From: Notolepis coatsorum
Lineage: Eukaryota > Chordata > Actinopteri > Aulopiformes > Paralepididae
Reading direction: 5' to 3'
Length of the DNA: 64,000 nt
Assembly (NCBI GenBank): GCA_963971535.1
Contig: OZ020593.1
Coordinates: 36,684,299 to 36,748,298, forward strand
The position numbers were made by a program, and so were the translations under genes. Positions within the stretch are counted from its first letter, which is position 1; each line of letters starts with the position of its first letter. This document shows positions 10,962-22,659 of the stretch, one piece after another. The notes beneath the pieces are model-generated. The model was not told where the DNA came from. It was given only the letters and a program-made list of their open reading frames with translations, and did not search any database.

Positions 10962-11928
10962 CAGTGGCGGTTGGCCGATAGTGGGCGCTAGAGCGCCGCC
11001 CCCTCCCTGGTTAAAAGAAGAAGAAGATTTTTATTTTTATTTTTTTTAGAGCCCTATAAATAAAATAAACATGTTTAAAATGAATAATATTTACTCATTT
11101 TAAGTATGTTTGTGTTTCCAATGCACAATATAACGTTAATATATCAAATATAAATAATTGTTTTCATTAACAGGAAGTGTCTGATAGAGAATAATACCGC
11201 GTCTATACTTACAGTGGGCGTGCACTGGTTTCATCGCTGTATCCGTCGCAGCCAATCAGTGCGTAACGCGCTGTGCATTGAAATATGATGTATTATGATG
11301 GAAGCCGGGCGCGTTTTCAAGCGATCTATTATCATCTAAGCAAGCAGCGTCTATACTTTCCGTAGCCGCATTTCTCGCTCTCCGATTGGCCGACTACAGT
11401 TTCTACCCTGGTTAAGCTTAGCCACTCTTCGTCTTCGAAGTAGGTTAAGGTTAGAGTTTGTCTTAGAGCGTGACGGCAAGTTCTTTCGACGGTTAAGCTT
11501 AGGCACTATTTCAAAGTTGGTTAAGGTTAGAGTTTGTCTTAGAGCAGGGCGATAGAACGCCAGGTAGTTTGCAGGATGTTCGACGCGGAAATAGGCAAAG
11601 AGACAGTAACACACAGCTCATCAGTACTTGTGTTGTGCTAACAATAAGCTATTTGCCTAGCTGGATGCAGTCTGGACAGTGGATATACATCAACATTGAT
11701 TGATTGGGACTGTGGGACAGTGGACATATACACTTTATCAAGCCCTGGACCACATTTCAACTAAACAGTGAGTTAATGCGATCGGGGTATCTCTCTCTCT
11801 CACACAGCGTGTTGTTGTTGTTGTTGTTAATTTCGCCGTGGGTGATGCATAATGAATGAATGAATGGTATCCCCTTGCCCCCCCCCCCCCTTCACCCCCC
11901 CAAATGTAGTTCACACCGGCCGCCACTG
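10962..11928 (-). mobile_element. hAT non-autonomous element, copy 1 (about 970 bp)
   Basis: It starts CAGTGGCGGTTGGCC and ends GGCCGCCACTG. The flanks read GGGACAGT on the left and GGACAGTG on the right, an 8-bp duplication if one terminal G is shared. It belongs to the same family as 16065-18830 and 22402-23402: shared blocks include CTACCTGGCGTTCTATCG (in reverse here) and a GA/CT tract beside GTTTAGTTGAAA (in reverse here). Internal near-repeats of GGTTAAGGTTAGAGTTTGTC occur at about 11440 and 11520. No transposase. It interrupts the endonuclease region of the LINE. Confidence 0.85.
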
Positions 11929-11972
11929 GGACAGTGACAGCAGTGACTTTAATGTTCTCACGGTACAGCACA

Positions 11973-12073
11973 CTATATCTCATTAGACTCTCGTTGTCTA
12001 ATGTCTATATACTCTAGGCTCTCATTGCCTATACTTTAGATTCTAAAGTATAGTCAATGAGAGTCTAGAGTTG
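11973..12073. repeat. CAATGAGAG-type repeat, block 3, containing an inverted pair
   Basis: Units in reverse orientation (CTCATTAGACTCTCGTTG) are followed by a head-to-head palindrome centred near 12035 (TATACTTTAGATTCTAAAGT) and then a forward unit. This orientation switch separates it from blocks 1 and 2. Confidence 0.6.
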
Positions 12074-12820
12074 TCAAACAAATGTCTAATAATAACAGAA
12101 ATGTACCTGGACCGGGTTGACCGTCCAGGAAGTGCTTCTAGCACAGGTCCCGGTAGGAGGAAATAAATAAACGTTTTCCAAAGTAAATAATATGTATTAA
12201 ATAAAAAGGGGAATGAAACCCGTAAACACACACACACAACAGGGATAGGGTAAGGGAGAACAAACAGGGATATACAGGAAGACAAACAACACTAAGCAAA
12301 TGTAAACACTAAACAAACACAAGTTAACAACGTGTCACAGGACACCACCAAAACCCCCACAGCGTCAATTAAGTCTGTCAGGGTTGTGTGTCAAATGACG
12401 GATATGATAGGGTAACAATGGATAGGGTCTAATAAATACAGAACAACACAGGCTATTACTAATACACAGGAGTCCCATCAGACACAATCAGACTTACCTG
12501 GTGGAAACACCAGTAAGGCAAAACAATGAAGCTACTAAGTAGCAGTGTGAAACAAAACACACATAGTCCCACACGACAACAGTGGTGAAGGCAAAAGACC
12601 ACAACGATATCCACACAGGTCAGTGGCAATGGCAAAAGACGCACCCTGAATGTGTGCAGGATCCCAGGTTTTTATCCACCCGCCCCTTAATGAGTGATTG
12701 GCCCTCAGCTGTTGTCATCATTGGGTAATCAGCACAGTCTACAGGAAGGAACATGCGGCACCTGAGAAAGGCAAACCGAAAAAGGGGGGGGGGGGGGGGT
12801 TATCATCAGGGTACGTCACA
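12074..12820 (-). mobile_element. Solo LTR (747 bp), 5-bp target duplication AGAGT
   Basis: On the minus strand it begins TGTGACGTACCCTGATG and ends GACATTTGTTTGACA, giving TG...CA ends. AGAGT flanks both sides (12069-12073 and 12821-12825), a perfect 5-bp duplication. A GGATAAAAACCTGGG TATA-like motif lies in the first third. No internal coding region remains, so it looks like the product of LTR-LTR recombination. A gypsy-like or ERV-like origin is plausible from the 5-bp duplication, but the family is not recognised. Confidence 0.8.
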
Positions 12821-12879
12821 AGAGTATAGACAATGAGAGTCTAATGAGAGAGTAAAGTATAGTCAAGGAGAGTCTAGAG
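12821..12879. repeat. CAATGAGAG-type repeat, block 4
   Basis: Two further units directly after the solo LTR. The unit interrupted at 12073 resumes here. Confidence 0.55.
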
Positions 12880-13120
12880 CAGGGGTCACCAACCTTTTTG
12901 AAACTGAGAGCTACTTCATGGGTACTGAGTCATACGAAGGTGTACAGAACTGGATTTCCCCCACCACCCCAAATTGTAATTAACCCCTCCCTGACAGACA
13001 GCCCATTGTCCCCCAATATCCAAGTTCTGTCTAAACCTGTCTAACCTTCAACCCTACCCCCCTGTCACCACCCCAAGCCCCCCCCCCCCCCCCCAGCAGG
13101 TTATAGGGAAGTGGCTGGGA
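12880..13120 (+). mobile_element. hAT terminal fragment, one end only
   Basis: It starts CAGGGGTCACCAACCTTTTT, a typical hAT terminus. The opposite end is not found nearby, so the right limit is uncertain and the element is probably truncated. A C-rich tract at about 13071-13095 follows. Confidence 0.5.
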
Positions 13121-13600
13121 CAACAATTGCTGTGCATTGCTACGGACGTCGGATGCCATTTAGATAGGGGTCGCTGGCATCGATTCTCATTGAGAAATCG
13201 CTAAAACTGCTAAATGTCAGAGGAAGGGTTGGAGAAAAAGAAGGGTTGAGGTTCCTCCCATCATGGCTGTGATGTTTTCTGTGGCAGCTTTTCATACAAC
13301 AAGACTTCCAGACCTGTTAACCCAAGAACCCACCTGTCAACACACATGATTAATGGGATTGACCCTGTACGTATGGCAGCTGCCCCAGAAATGTTATGAC
13401 ATTTGACATCAGTTTCCCAAGCCCTATACAAATGAACACCGCTCCTTTTCTCTCCATCTCTCTCTATCTCTCTACAGTATCCTCTTTGTCCAGCAGAGAG
13501 CAGCAGAGACCACCAAACAGTCTCTCATTCCTCTGCTCCTATGAAGAATTCATGCTCTGCACTGTTGGTGGTAGATGACTGACTGAATGCTCATATTGTA
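13121..13600. other. No gene recognised
   Basis: Mixed-complexity sequence with short CT-rich stretches near 13450. No coding signal, terminal repeat or known family seen. Confidence 0.5.
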
Positions 13601-13604
13601 ACGC

Positions 13605-13637
13605 TGTGTGTGTGTGTGTGTGCGTGTGTGTGCATGT

Positions 13638-13668
<31 letters not shown>

Positions 13669-13670
13669 GG
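13605..13670. repeat. (GT)n followed by poly-G
   Basis: Imperfect GT repeats to 13651 and then 19 G residues. Such G runs are prone to length errors in sequencing. Confidence 0.9.
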
Positions 13671-14035
13671 TATATTTTGGGTGTAAAGCAGGGGTGCGGA
13701 CAGTTTATTGGATGGGGGCTGGGGGGTTGTTCTGTTTTGGGGTGCAGGTGTTCTGTTTGGGTGGAGGTGACCGCCCAAGGGGGTATTGGCCGCCTGACCA
13801 GCCTGGATTGTGTTCAGGTGGACATTTCAACCCCTGTGGGTTAGCTGCAGGGGTGTAAAAAGTACCCAGAAATTATACTTAAGTAAAAGTAGTATGGGTA
13901 CCGTCTCAAAATCATATTCAAGTAAAAGTCAGAGTATCTGGCTAAAAACACACTTGAATAAAAGTAAAACGGTTTCTACTTTGAAATGTACTAAAAAGTA
14001 AAAGTAAAAACTTATTTTTATTGCAAGGGATATAC

Positions 14036-14230
14036 CAGGGGTCTCAAACTCATTCCATCGTGGGCCAAGTTTTCATTTTAACTACACATATGCACCAGGT
14101 GAGTTAGTTGAAGAGGTGAGCCAATTAGTGAAATCATCAGCTGGTGTTTAGGCACGGCTGGAATGAAACCAAGCATACGCTCACACAAGGACCAATCAGC
14201 ATGGGTATGGCCAGGTTAATTTTCCATTGA
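14036..14230. mobile_element. Nested hAT-like fragment
   Basis: It starts CAGGGGTCTCAAACTCATTC, a terminus I associate with hAT-Charlie-like elements in vertebrates. No matching right end or duplication is visible, so the right limit is approximate. Confidence 0.45.
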
Positions 14231-14449
14231 TGGGGATTTGATTGGCTGTTTTTAAATAAAGCGCGGCCGCAGGATTAATAAGTTAATAACGTTAACGTTA
14301 GTTCGGCCAGAGAAACAATTATACTAATTAAAATGGTTGGACCTGCGAGATTTGTACTTTGTAGGTCTGCATTTTAAATGTAAGGAGTAACATGTATGTT
14401 TTTTTCCCTCTGAAATGTAATTGAGTAAAAGTACAAGTATACAAACCTA

Positions 14450-14925
14450 GGCGCGGCTGGGTGGCACAGCGGATATTGCGCTCGTCACCGATGCAAGAGA
14501 CTCCGGTATCGAATCGGGGTGTCAGCATTGCCTCCGGCTTGGGCCGGCCGTCATACTGGCTCAATTGGCAGAGCCAGCGGGTGGAAATCAATGGGTGTTA
14601 GATTGGACGTTGTGGACAGCGACTCCTACAGGTCGGTTGGGGGACGCCTGCACAGCAGAGACAGGAAATGGCGGGGGTAGTGTGAGCCTCCCATGCGTTA
14701 CACCTCGCCAATGAGAGTCCGCGCTGGCAGGTGAAAAGATGTGACAGGCTGCCTCCTCGTGTACCGGAGGGGACACGTGATGCAAGGCTTCTATCCTCCC
14801 TACAACCGACCAGTGGGGGGCATAGTCGAGCAACGTTCAAGACAGGGGAGGGGAGAATTGGAAACACGAAATTGGGATGGGAGAAAAATAGAAAAATAAG
14901 GAGAAAAAGTGGATAAAAAAGAATT
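14450..14925 (+). mobile_element. tRNA-derived long SINE, copy 1
   Basis: A 476-bp element flanked by the perfect 12-base duplication TATACAAACCTA (14438-14449 and 14926-14937). The head has a pol III A-box-like GGTGGCACAGCGG and a degraded B box (GGTATCGAATCGG). The body includes GTCCGCGCTGGCAGGTGAAAAG and the tail is A-rich. Copies 2 and 3 are at 46448 and 56604. No LINE with the same tail is in the window. Confidence 0.88.
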
Positions 14926-15037
14926 TATACAAACCTAATAATACTTGAGTAAAGTACAAATCCCCCAAAACAGTACTTCGTTACTAGTATTGTAACGAAG
15001 TACAATTACTCAAGTACTTTACACCCCTGGTTAGCTG

Positions 15038-16056
15038 TAAGTGTGAGGACTCTTCAAGCTCTCCCTCCCTCTGCCGGTCTGTACACTGGAGGCAGCTTCC
15101 TGCTCTCAGTGAATAGGTCATCACATGCATATTAACTGCTGTGGTCGAATGAATACCCTAGAAGCTTGGGCTTTGTCCTTTTATTACTGGTAATTCAACG
15201 ATTTCTACTTGAATTCAGAATTTACACAATCCTGCGGTCCTGCGACCCATTGGACCTCGTTTAAAACCCATTGTACAATTAAAAAAATGTAGGGTCATTA
15301 AACCAGATCTACTGGAAGCAGAACGGACGTGGAATGCATGCTGAGCGGCGCCCCCACACATGCCTGGATTGCTGACCAGGCATACCGGGCAAATACCCCG
15401 GGGCCCCTAGTCTAGACCACCAAAGGCCCTGAGAGCCACAAGATTCACATGTATATTGATTATATTATATCAATTGCATCGTCTCACAAATTTCAATTGG
15501 AATGCATGCCCATGCAAGCATGGTTTTAATTGAGAGGAGCCACAGCATACTGTTGTTGCATACTGTTTAATGTAAAGGAGCCTCGATTTTGTGTCAGAGA
15601 GTCACTGTACGTCTGTCCCCTGAGGGACAAGGGGCTCACATTGTTGCCCAGGGGCCAAGATAATCCGGCCATGGACCCACTTCACTTCGGTTTCACTGTG
15701 AGCCCGCTGAAAGAATGGTATCTCATTTCTTTGTATTCATAATTCCCTGGGTCAGCAGCGGTCGGTGTACCCTGGCTCTTTATTGCATGGAGAGCATGCT
15801 GGGAGCCAAGATGGATCCAGTTGCCACAACTGAGAGAGCACTTTGTGAAGAACACACAAACGAGACATAAGCCTCGGGGTAGCTTTTAGCTTATTTGATT
15901 TAATGAAGCCAACAAATGAAAAATCTGTCTGTATTCACACTGTGCTCGGAGAGCGTGTGAATGCCTTCAGTAGGAATTAAAGCGTTTTTCAATCGACCTA
16001 CACTGGCGGACAACTTCCAAAGGTCTCATGCACTGTGTACTCTGGTCACCACCATG
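15038..16056. other. Mostly unassigned DNA with one half of a distant inverted repeat
   Basis: A segment near 15340-15430 (CCGGGCAAATACCCCGG followed by GGCCC) looks like a hAT-type relic. The segment 15717-15935 matches 27262-27485 in opposite orientation (separate entries). The rest is unassigned. Confidence 0.45.
15717..15935 (+). repeat. Unclassified dispersed repeat, copy A
   Basis: About 200 bp, including TTTCTTTGTATTCATAA, GGTGTACCCTGGCTCTTTAT and AACACACAAACGAGACATAA, is shared with 27262-27485 in reverse. The copies differ at scattered positions. It contains no recognisable coding capacity. Confidence 0.75.
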
Positions 16057-16509
16057 GTTTTCGGCAGTGGCGGCCGGTGGGTACTTCGCCACTAGGGGCG
16101 CTATACCAAATATTTTGCAAACATGTACAGTACAGTACTGTACCACGCAAGACTCATGGCAAGACGTGAGCGATTCGACTCACGCTCACGGCAATGAATC
16201 GGCTCTTATGAACGAGTCGCTAAGCTGTTACTACAACAACACACAACCAGTCAAATAAAGTATAGTCTAGACTCTAATTCACAACTTGAAACACAATATA
16301 AATAGAAAAGTTAGAAACAAAACTCGCCCGTCTCCAAACACAGGCAGATCTCTCCCTCTCTCCTTCTCTCTCTCACACACAGCGCGACGTGGAATCGATT
16401 CGTTACATAATCAGACCTATTATATACCAAGAATAACTTCAGTATGAGTACAGGGCTGTACACATATTTTGCATATTGTTAAACGAGCCAAGGCTAGCTA
16501 TTAAACTAT

Positions 16510-16660
16510 CGATATGAATCGAAAATCTGGGACCCTGATGTAAACAAGACAAACGTCTTTCTCTGGTCTGCATCCCCTTAACAATTGTGTGTATTGAGCC
16601 GTACTGTATTGTACCCATTCTGCAATCTGTTAATAAAGTTCTCATTCATTCATTCATTCA
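16510..16660 (+). mobile_element. LINE 3' tail (ATTC-tail family), nested
   Basis: It matches 49640-49790 from GGGACCCTGATGTAAACAAG to CATTCATTCATTCA. It lies inside hAT copy 2. Confidence 0.8.
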
Positions 16661-16922
16661 AACATAGACGATATTGAACAAGCCATAATCCACGTATTTT
16701 CAATCCGAGAGAGCTGCAGTAGTTAAATCAATGAGCCATCGACATAGTCAGTGTGGTAAGTAACGTTATTATTGCATCCAAGATTGATACACGGCTGGCT
16801 AGGCAGTTGGTAGTCATAGTCTTGTGTTATAAAATAAATAAACAATCAGCAATGTCTCGCTTCATGAATGGCCAGCAGTAGTACTGCTCCTAAAAAAAAC
16901 TATTTACAAACGTTAACGTTAA

Positions 16923-17069
<147 letters not shown>

Positions 17070-17347
17070 CTCACTGTTTAGTTGAAACGTCCAGGGCAGG
17101 AGAGCTTGATAAACGTGTATAATCCGCCATATAGCTTGTTAGCCAAGTGTTAGCTGAGCTCGTTAGCACAACACTCAACAAGTACATTCCTTTGTCCATT
17201 TCCGCTCGAACAGACTGCAAACTACCTGGCGTTCTATCGCCATGCTCTAAGACAAACTCTAACCTTAACCAACTTTGAAAGAGTGCCTAAGCTTAACAGT
17301 CTAAAGAACTTGCAGTCACGGCACGCTCTAAGACAAACAACCTAGAC

Positions 17348-18240
17348 CAGGGGTCAGCAACCTTTTTGACATGGAGTGCCTGTTTGAAATATAGTTGTAA
17401 CTAGTGTGCCTCAACAATATTCCATGCATCGTAATATTTTTTTCTCATAATCAGGTCTTTTTAATGATAGTTTTTACATTATTACATCATTATTGTTATT
17501 GTTATTATTAACAATATTATTATGATGGTTGTATCAACCCTAAATCTGAGTTGGGGGGGGGGGGGGATGCAATGCAGACAAACAGCTGCATACAGTGCGA
17601 CCATTTCTCTCACATTTGCCCATTCATTTTTGGACACATCACACACCATTGGTGTGTGTACTATACGTGTGCTGTCATAGCTCCACCTACAGGCCTAATG
17701 GAGAACACCAGGATGTGAATGGAGGGTGAATGTGAGGTATATCGTGTAAATAAGTTTTGATTGATCGCAAGACTACACTGTAAAAAAAAAAATATAATAA
17801 TAAGTTACCAGAACTTAAAAATATTGAGTTCAGTTACTGTGCATTAAGGTTTTCAGTTTTCAATCCATAATAAGTTAACAGAAAAATAAGTAAATAAGTA
17901 AATTTGTTGATTAATCCCACTGGTCACAATGGTGACCGTAATAATGTTTTTGTTATAAGGCTCTGCAAATGTTACTGAATGATGTAGCAATGTATTTCCA
18001 GCTAAATTGAAATAATAAACAAATAAAGGGTCTCAATTAAATATGTGGTAGTAAAAAGAACCTGTGGGAGGATTTCAACAAGATAAATGCGACAACAGTG
18101 CAACATTTTTCACTATAATATAAAAAAAAAAAAAAAATCATTTTTTTTTTTTTTTTTTTTTTTTACTGCTGCCCTCTGTGCCTATGCAAATGCCCCCGCG
18201 TGCCTATACAGGCATGCGTGCCTAGGGTTGCCGACCCCTG
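17348..18240. mobile_element. Nested hAT element, 8-bp duplication ACCTAGAC
   Basis: It begins CAGGGGTCAGCAACCTTTTT and ends GGTTGCCGACCCCTG. ACCTAGAC flanks both sides exactly (17340-17347 and 18241-18248). 893 bp, no transposase. An internal block near 18066 (GAGGATTTCAACAAGATAAA) also occurs in the hAT element at 34161, linking the two families. Confidence 0.9.
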
Positions 18241-18968
18241 ACCTAGACCAACCTAGGAACCAAGCTAGAAGCTAGAATTGGAACATTAGAAATTGGATTC
18301 GGCCAATCAGAGATCGTCTCTGTGAAATTCTGCCATGGAAAAAAATACTGGCGTCGGCCAATCAGAGAGCGTCTCCGCGAAATGCGGCTATGGAAATTCT
18401 TCACGGAAGTTCACGCTGCTGCCTAGACCGCTTCAAATCGCGCTCGGATTCCAACATAATAGTCATATTTCAACGCACAACGCCGTATGCACTGATTGGC
18501 TGTGACGGAGACAGCGATCAAACTGTGACGCGCACTCAGAGCGCTATCGCTTCTAGCCCGGGCGAGAAATACGAAAAAATAAAAAAAAACATCACTTCCT
18601 GCTCATGAAAACGATGTTTTTTTAATTTAGATAATAACGTTATATTGTGCATTGGAAATACAAACATACTTAAAATGAGTAAATATTATTCATTTTAAAC
18701 ATGTTTATATTATTTATAGGGCTATAAAACACAAAAACGAAAAAGTTTTATTGTCTTCTTCTCTGATTTAACAGCAGCTGGCCAGCAGGTGGGTCGGCGC
18801 CCTTGCGCCCCTAGTGGCGAGCCGCCACTGGTTTTCGGATAGAAATCTGCGTTCAGGCAATTTTCTCTGTGCATCGGACACAGACGCCATATAAATAGGG
18901 TGGGAGATTCACTCACAGCGACTCCAGAATACATTCAAAAGCCCTGTGCTTGGTGTGTCTACCCTAGT

Positions 18969-19284
18969 GCAAAAAAAGATGCCTCTCGCGTCCGGCCATA
19001 CTGATGATGATGATGATGAATAGTTTTATTTTCGGTCTTTGTTTACAGATAAATCAAAAACACACATGTGTGGACTTTCAAAAGGAAAAGAAAAAATCAC
19101 AAATGTACATATTCAAAGTAAGCTCACACACTTTGAATATGTACATTTGTGATTCTTTCTTTTTTTCTTTTCCTTTTGAAAGTCCACACATGTGTGTTTT
19201 TGATTTATCTGTAAACAAAGACCAAAAATAAAACTATTCAGCATCATCATCAGTATGGCCGGACGCGAGAGGTATATTTTTTTG
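18969..19284. repeat. Near-perfect 300-bp inverted repeat (hairpin)
   Basis: The left arm 18982-19119 and right arm 19130-19272 pair almost completely around a 10-base loop. Visible differences are one GAT unit, an 8-base indel in an A-rich stretch and a few substitutions. The pairing resumes outside (GCAAAAAAA/TTTTTTTGC) after a 5-base mismatch. No protein is encoded. See findings. Confidence 0.9.
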
Positions 19285-20404
19285 CTCTCTCATACTGCTC
19301 TCACTTCCTAAGGATGTGTTTTCTTTTCTTAAGTGCTGAAACAATGCAATGCAACATTTCATGACAAGTTTGACAACATTTAATTTCATAACGATGAGAC
19401 AATTTCACTGTACTTCACCCATCATCTGTGTAATAATAAGCCCATTTGTACATGTCATCGCAGGGTAAATGTGGATGTAATTTAATAACATTAATGATGG
19501 TCCCGCTCCGTCTACAGTAGGTGCACCAGCTGGCACAGTAGGTACTGTGCATGCTGGCTCACTGGAATAGCTCTGGGACACCTAAATGGGACAGGACCAT
19601 ACATTTATGTTATTAATTACATTGTGTTTACTCTGTGATAACTCGTCAAAATGGCTGCTGTGGGAAAGGGGCTTATTATTGCAGTTTAATTTGCAAATGA
19701 TGGGAAAGGATGAGCTCATCAGCTAGTCCCTGTTTTGAAACACAAGTACCTTATCCCTAGCCAGGACCTGTGTGTGTGTGTGTGTGAGTGTGTAGAGGGG
19801 TTTATTGGATGGTCTATGATCTCATCTTCCAGCAAATCCAACTTAAAGACTTCTCAGTTGTTTTTGGGAAGCACTGAACCCCCCCGTCCACGTCCACGTG
19901 CGATAATAAGACTTTGATGAAAGGAGCGTGTCGAGATCACTTCTCAAAACAAAGTCATTGGACGCCTCCCCCAGGACCGGTCTGCCAGTGGATGAGAAGG
20001 GCCCTTATTTGAACTGGGACTTACAGTAAGTTAACCCAAATCTATGCGTCCGCTCCACTGGGATGTCTCAGGTTGAGAACCACTCTCATATTGATATGGT
20101 TTCTCGTGGATGTATTAATGGACTCACTTATTGACTGCATTGATTGACCATGCTTTCCTTTGATCCTCCCAAATGATTTATTGATTACCTCATGGTCATC
20201 TTACGGGAAAACACAGTACAAAATGTTAAAAGGACTGCAAACGCTCCATTTTGATAATGTCCTGTTTTTCCCCCCAACCATTTGGTATGTGTCCCAAAAC
20301 ACAAAGGTCAGACAGCCGGCCAGCATTACGCGATTTAACTAAAGAAAACAAGTGCAATTTGATTCAATATAACGCGTTTGTATGCATACAGATTGATGTT
20401 GTGT
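19285..20404. other. No gene recognised
   Basis: Mostly unique-looking sequence with a short GT run at about 19771-19787. No coding region or TIR found. Confidence 0.5.
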
Positions 20405-21200
<796 letters not shown>

Positions 21201-21398
21201 GATGTTATATCCAATTAGTGTCATCATATTGTCTGTTATATGTAACACACCTACTCAAGTGATTAATGAGCTGAAGCTCACCCGGCATGAGCGTCTTCTA
21301 AAACATGATCATAATAGTTTTCATTATGTCACACAGGCTCAACCCGTTATGAGAGCAAAGCTCACCCAGAGTGGGCCATAATCATGCTTTTCCGTTAA

Positions 21399-22323
21399 AG
21401 GAACACGCCAACATCGTCTTCTCCAGAGAGAGACAAGAAGATAGTCAAGTCAAGTCAAGTCAAGAGTTTTATTTGTCACGGCATACAAGCATACAGTGAA
21501 ATGTGGGGGGGTCATGCCCGCAGCGATGTGCAATAACACAAGTAATAAGACAGGAATGAGAATAGGACATTTGTGCAATAATACAATGTGCAATAATACA
21601 ATGCAATAATGCAAGTAATAATAATAACAGGTATATGTACATAAAGTTTACAAGAGCATGGTAAGACATGCTACGGTCGTGCAATACACAGTTTGCTACG
21701 GATGAGGCACTGGGTCTTATGTACACTACTATACAATGCTATACTATACAATCTACAGTTATACTATGTGTCCTTATGCTAACTTGCTATATTCCTCTGT
21801 TTACTATACAAGAACCACTCCCGTTCTTATTTTTTAAAGTGACCTTTTCATTGTGTAAGGTGACCGTTGAGTGTGGGCGTGTGCAGCATGTGTGTGTGTG
21901 TGTTCATGCTAAAGTGACTGTTAGTGTGTGAGCGTATACAGTGTGTGTGTTGTGTGTGTGCTCATGTGTGCTTGTGTGTGGAGAGTTCAGTGTTCAAGAC
22001 TCTGATGGCCTGGGGGAAGAAGCTGAGCCGAAGTCTCTCTGTCCTAGTTGCTGGTGTTCGCAGGCGTTTGCCTGACCGCAGCAGCTTGAACAGGCTGTTG
22101 TTGGGGTGATGAGGGTCTTTCCTTATTCTGCAGGCTCTGGATTTGCACCTCTTGTTATATAAGGCCTGCAGGGGTGCAGATAGATACCAGTTTCCTCTCT
22201 GTGCATTCAGTAGAAAGCTATGTGGCTGCATGTTAGCCTAGCTTAGCACAATGAATGGAAGCGGACAGTGCCGGTTAGCCTTCAGGACGATGAGCTAATT
22301 TCCCAAAATGTCGGCGTGTTCCT
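21399..22323. mobile_element. TTAA-flanked TIR element containing a LINE fragment
   Basis: TTAA (21395-21398 and 22324-22327) flanks inverted termini AGGAACACGCCAACAT and, in reverse, AGGAACACGCCGACAT. A TTAA duplication is typical of piggyBac and Kolobok elements. Without the LINE insert it is only about 170 bp, so it is a MITE. Confidence 0.75.
21444..22200 (-). mobile_element. LINE 3' fragment with GTCAA tail repeats, nested
   Basis: It starts with four GTCAA units and AGAGTTTTATTTGTCACGGC, and continues to GATGGCCTGGGGGAAGAAGC and GGCTGTTGTTGGGGTGATG. I recall this as a common teleost LINE 3' region. AGATAG-like bases at both ends may be the target duplication. No RT domain is included. 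Confidence 0.55.
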
Positions 22324-22401
22324 TTAACGATAACGTGGGTCCTTCTCAAGCAGCGAAGCCATTCCTGGCCAAAAGTCACTAACAATGCAACAGAGTCCAG
22401 A

Positions 22402-22581
22402 CAGTGGCGGCCGCTGTGAACTACATTTGGGTGGGCGCGAGTTCATTCATACTACACTAGTACACGTATGGTCATCAATCCAATAATGAACACATATATA
22501 TCTTGTCATTTTAAACAAGTTACCATTCATTCATTCAGCCATTATGCATCACGCGCTGCGAAATTAACACGCTGTGTTGAG

Positions 22582-22659
<78 letters not shown>

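Larger units (their letters stand above)
8267..11960 (-). pseudogene. LINE endonuclease/reverse transcriptase pseudogene
   Basis: From the 5' side: an endonuclease segment with GDFNIHID and ISDHKAMLF (10518-10961, continuing beyond the hAT at 11929-11960); a linker and RT N-terminus ending [11 protein letters not shown] (9695-10264); the RT core beginning SKTLERVV and containing GVPQGSVLGP and YADD (about 8640-9548); and a C-terminal segment with RLWNSLP (8267-8569). Reading-frame breaks occur around 10265-10517 and 8550-8650. The usual first catalytic motif LDLSAAFD reads LYLSAAFD here, so a catalytic Asp is replaced by Tyr. That, the nested insertions and the frameshifts make it non-functional. 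The first residues of the open frame starting at 9624 come from the inserted LINE tail, not from this element. Confidence 0.8.
7947..11972 (-). mobile_element. 5'-truncated CR1/L2-group LINE, interrupted by two insertions
   Basis: This minus-strand LINE runs from inside the endonuclease domain (near 11972) through RT to a 3' UTR ending at about 7947 (ATACATTTTATTTGGAGGCG on the plus strand). It is split by a LINE tail at 9556-9687 and a hAT element at 10962-11928. The flanking CAATGAGAG-type repeat is present on both sides but in opposite orientation, so no clear target duplication can be read. Clade assignment rests on the YADDTQ motif and the C-terminal RLWNSLP region. Confidence 0.75.
13848..15029. 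mobile_element. hAT non-autonomous element with 8-bp duplication GTTAGCTG
   Basis: The ends are CAGGGGTGTAAAAAGTA and, in reverse, CAGGGGTGTAAAGTACTTG. GTTAGCTG flanks both sides exactly (13840-13847 and 15030-15037). The subterminal regions are rich in AAAAGTA/ACTTGAGTA motifs. No transposase. Two later insertions sit inside it: a hAT fragment from 14036 and a SINE at 14450. A degraded relative appears at about 35090-35140. Confidence 0.9.
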
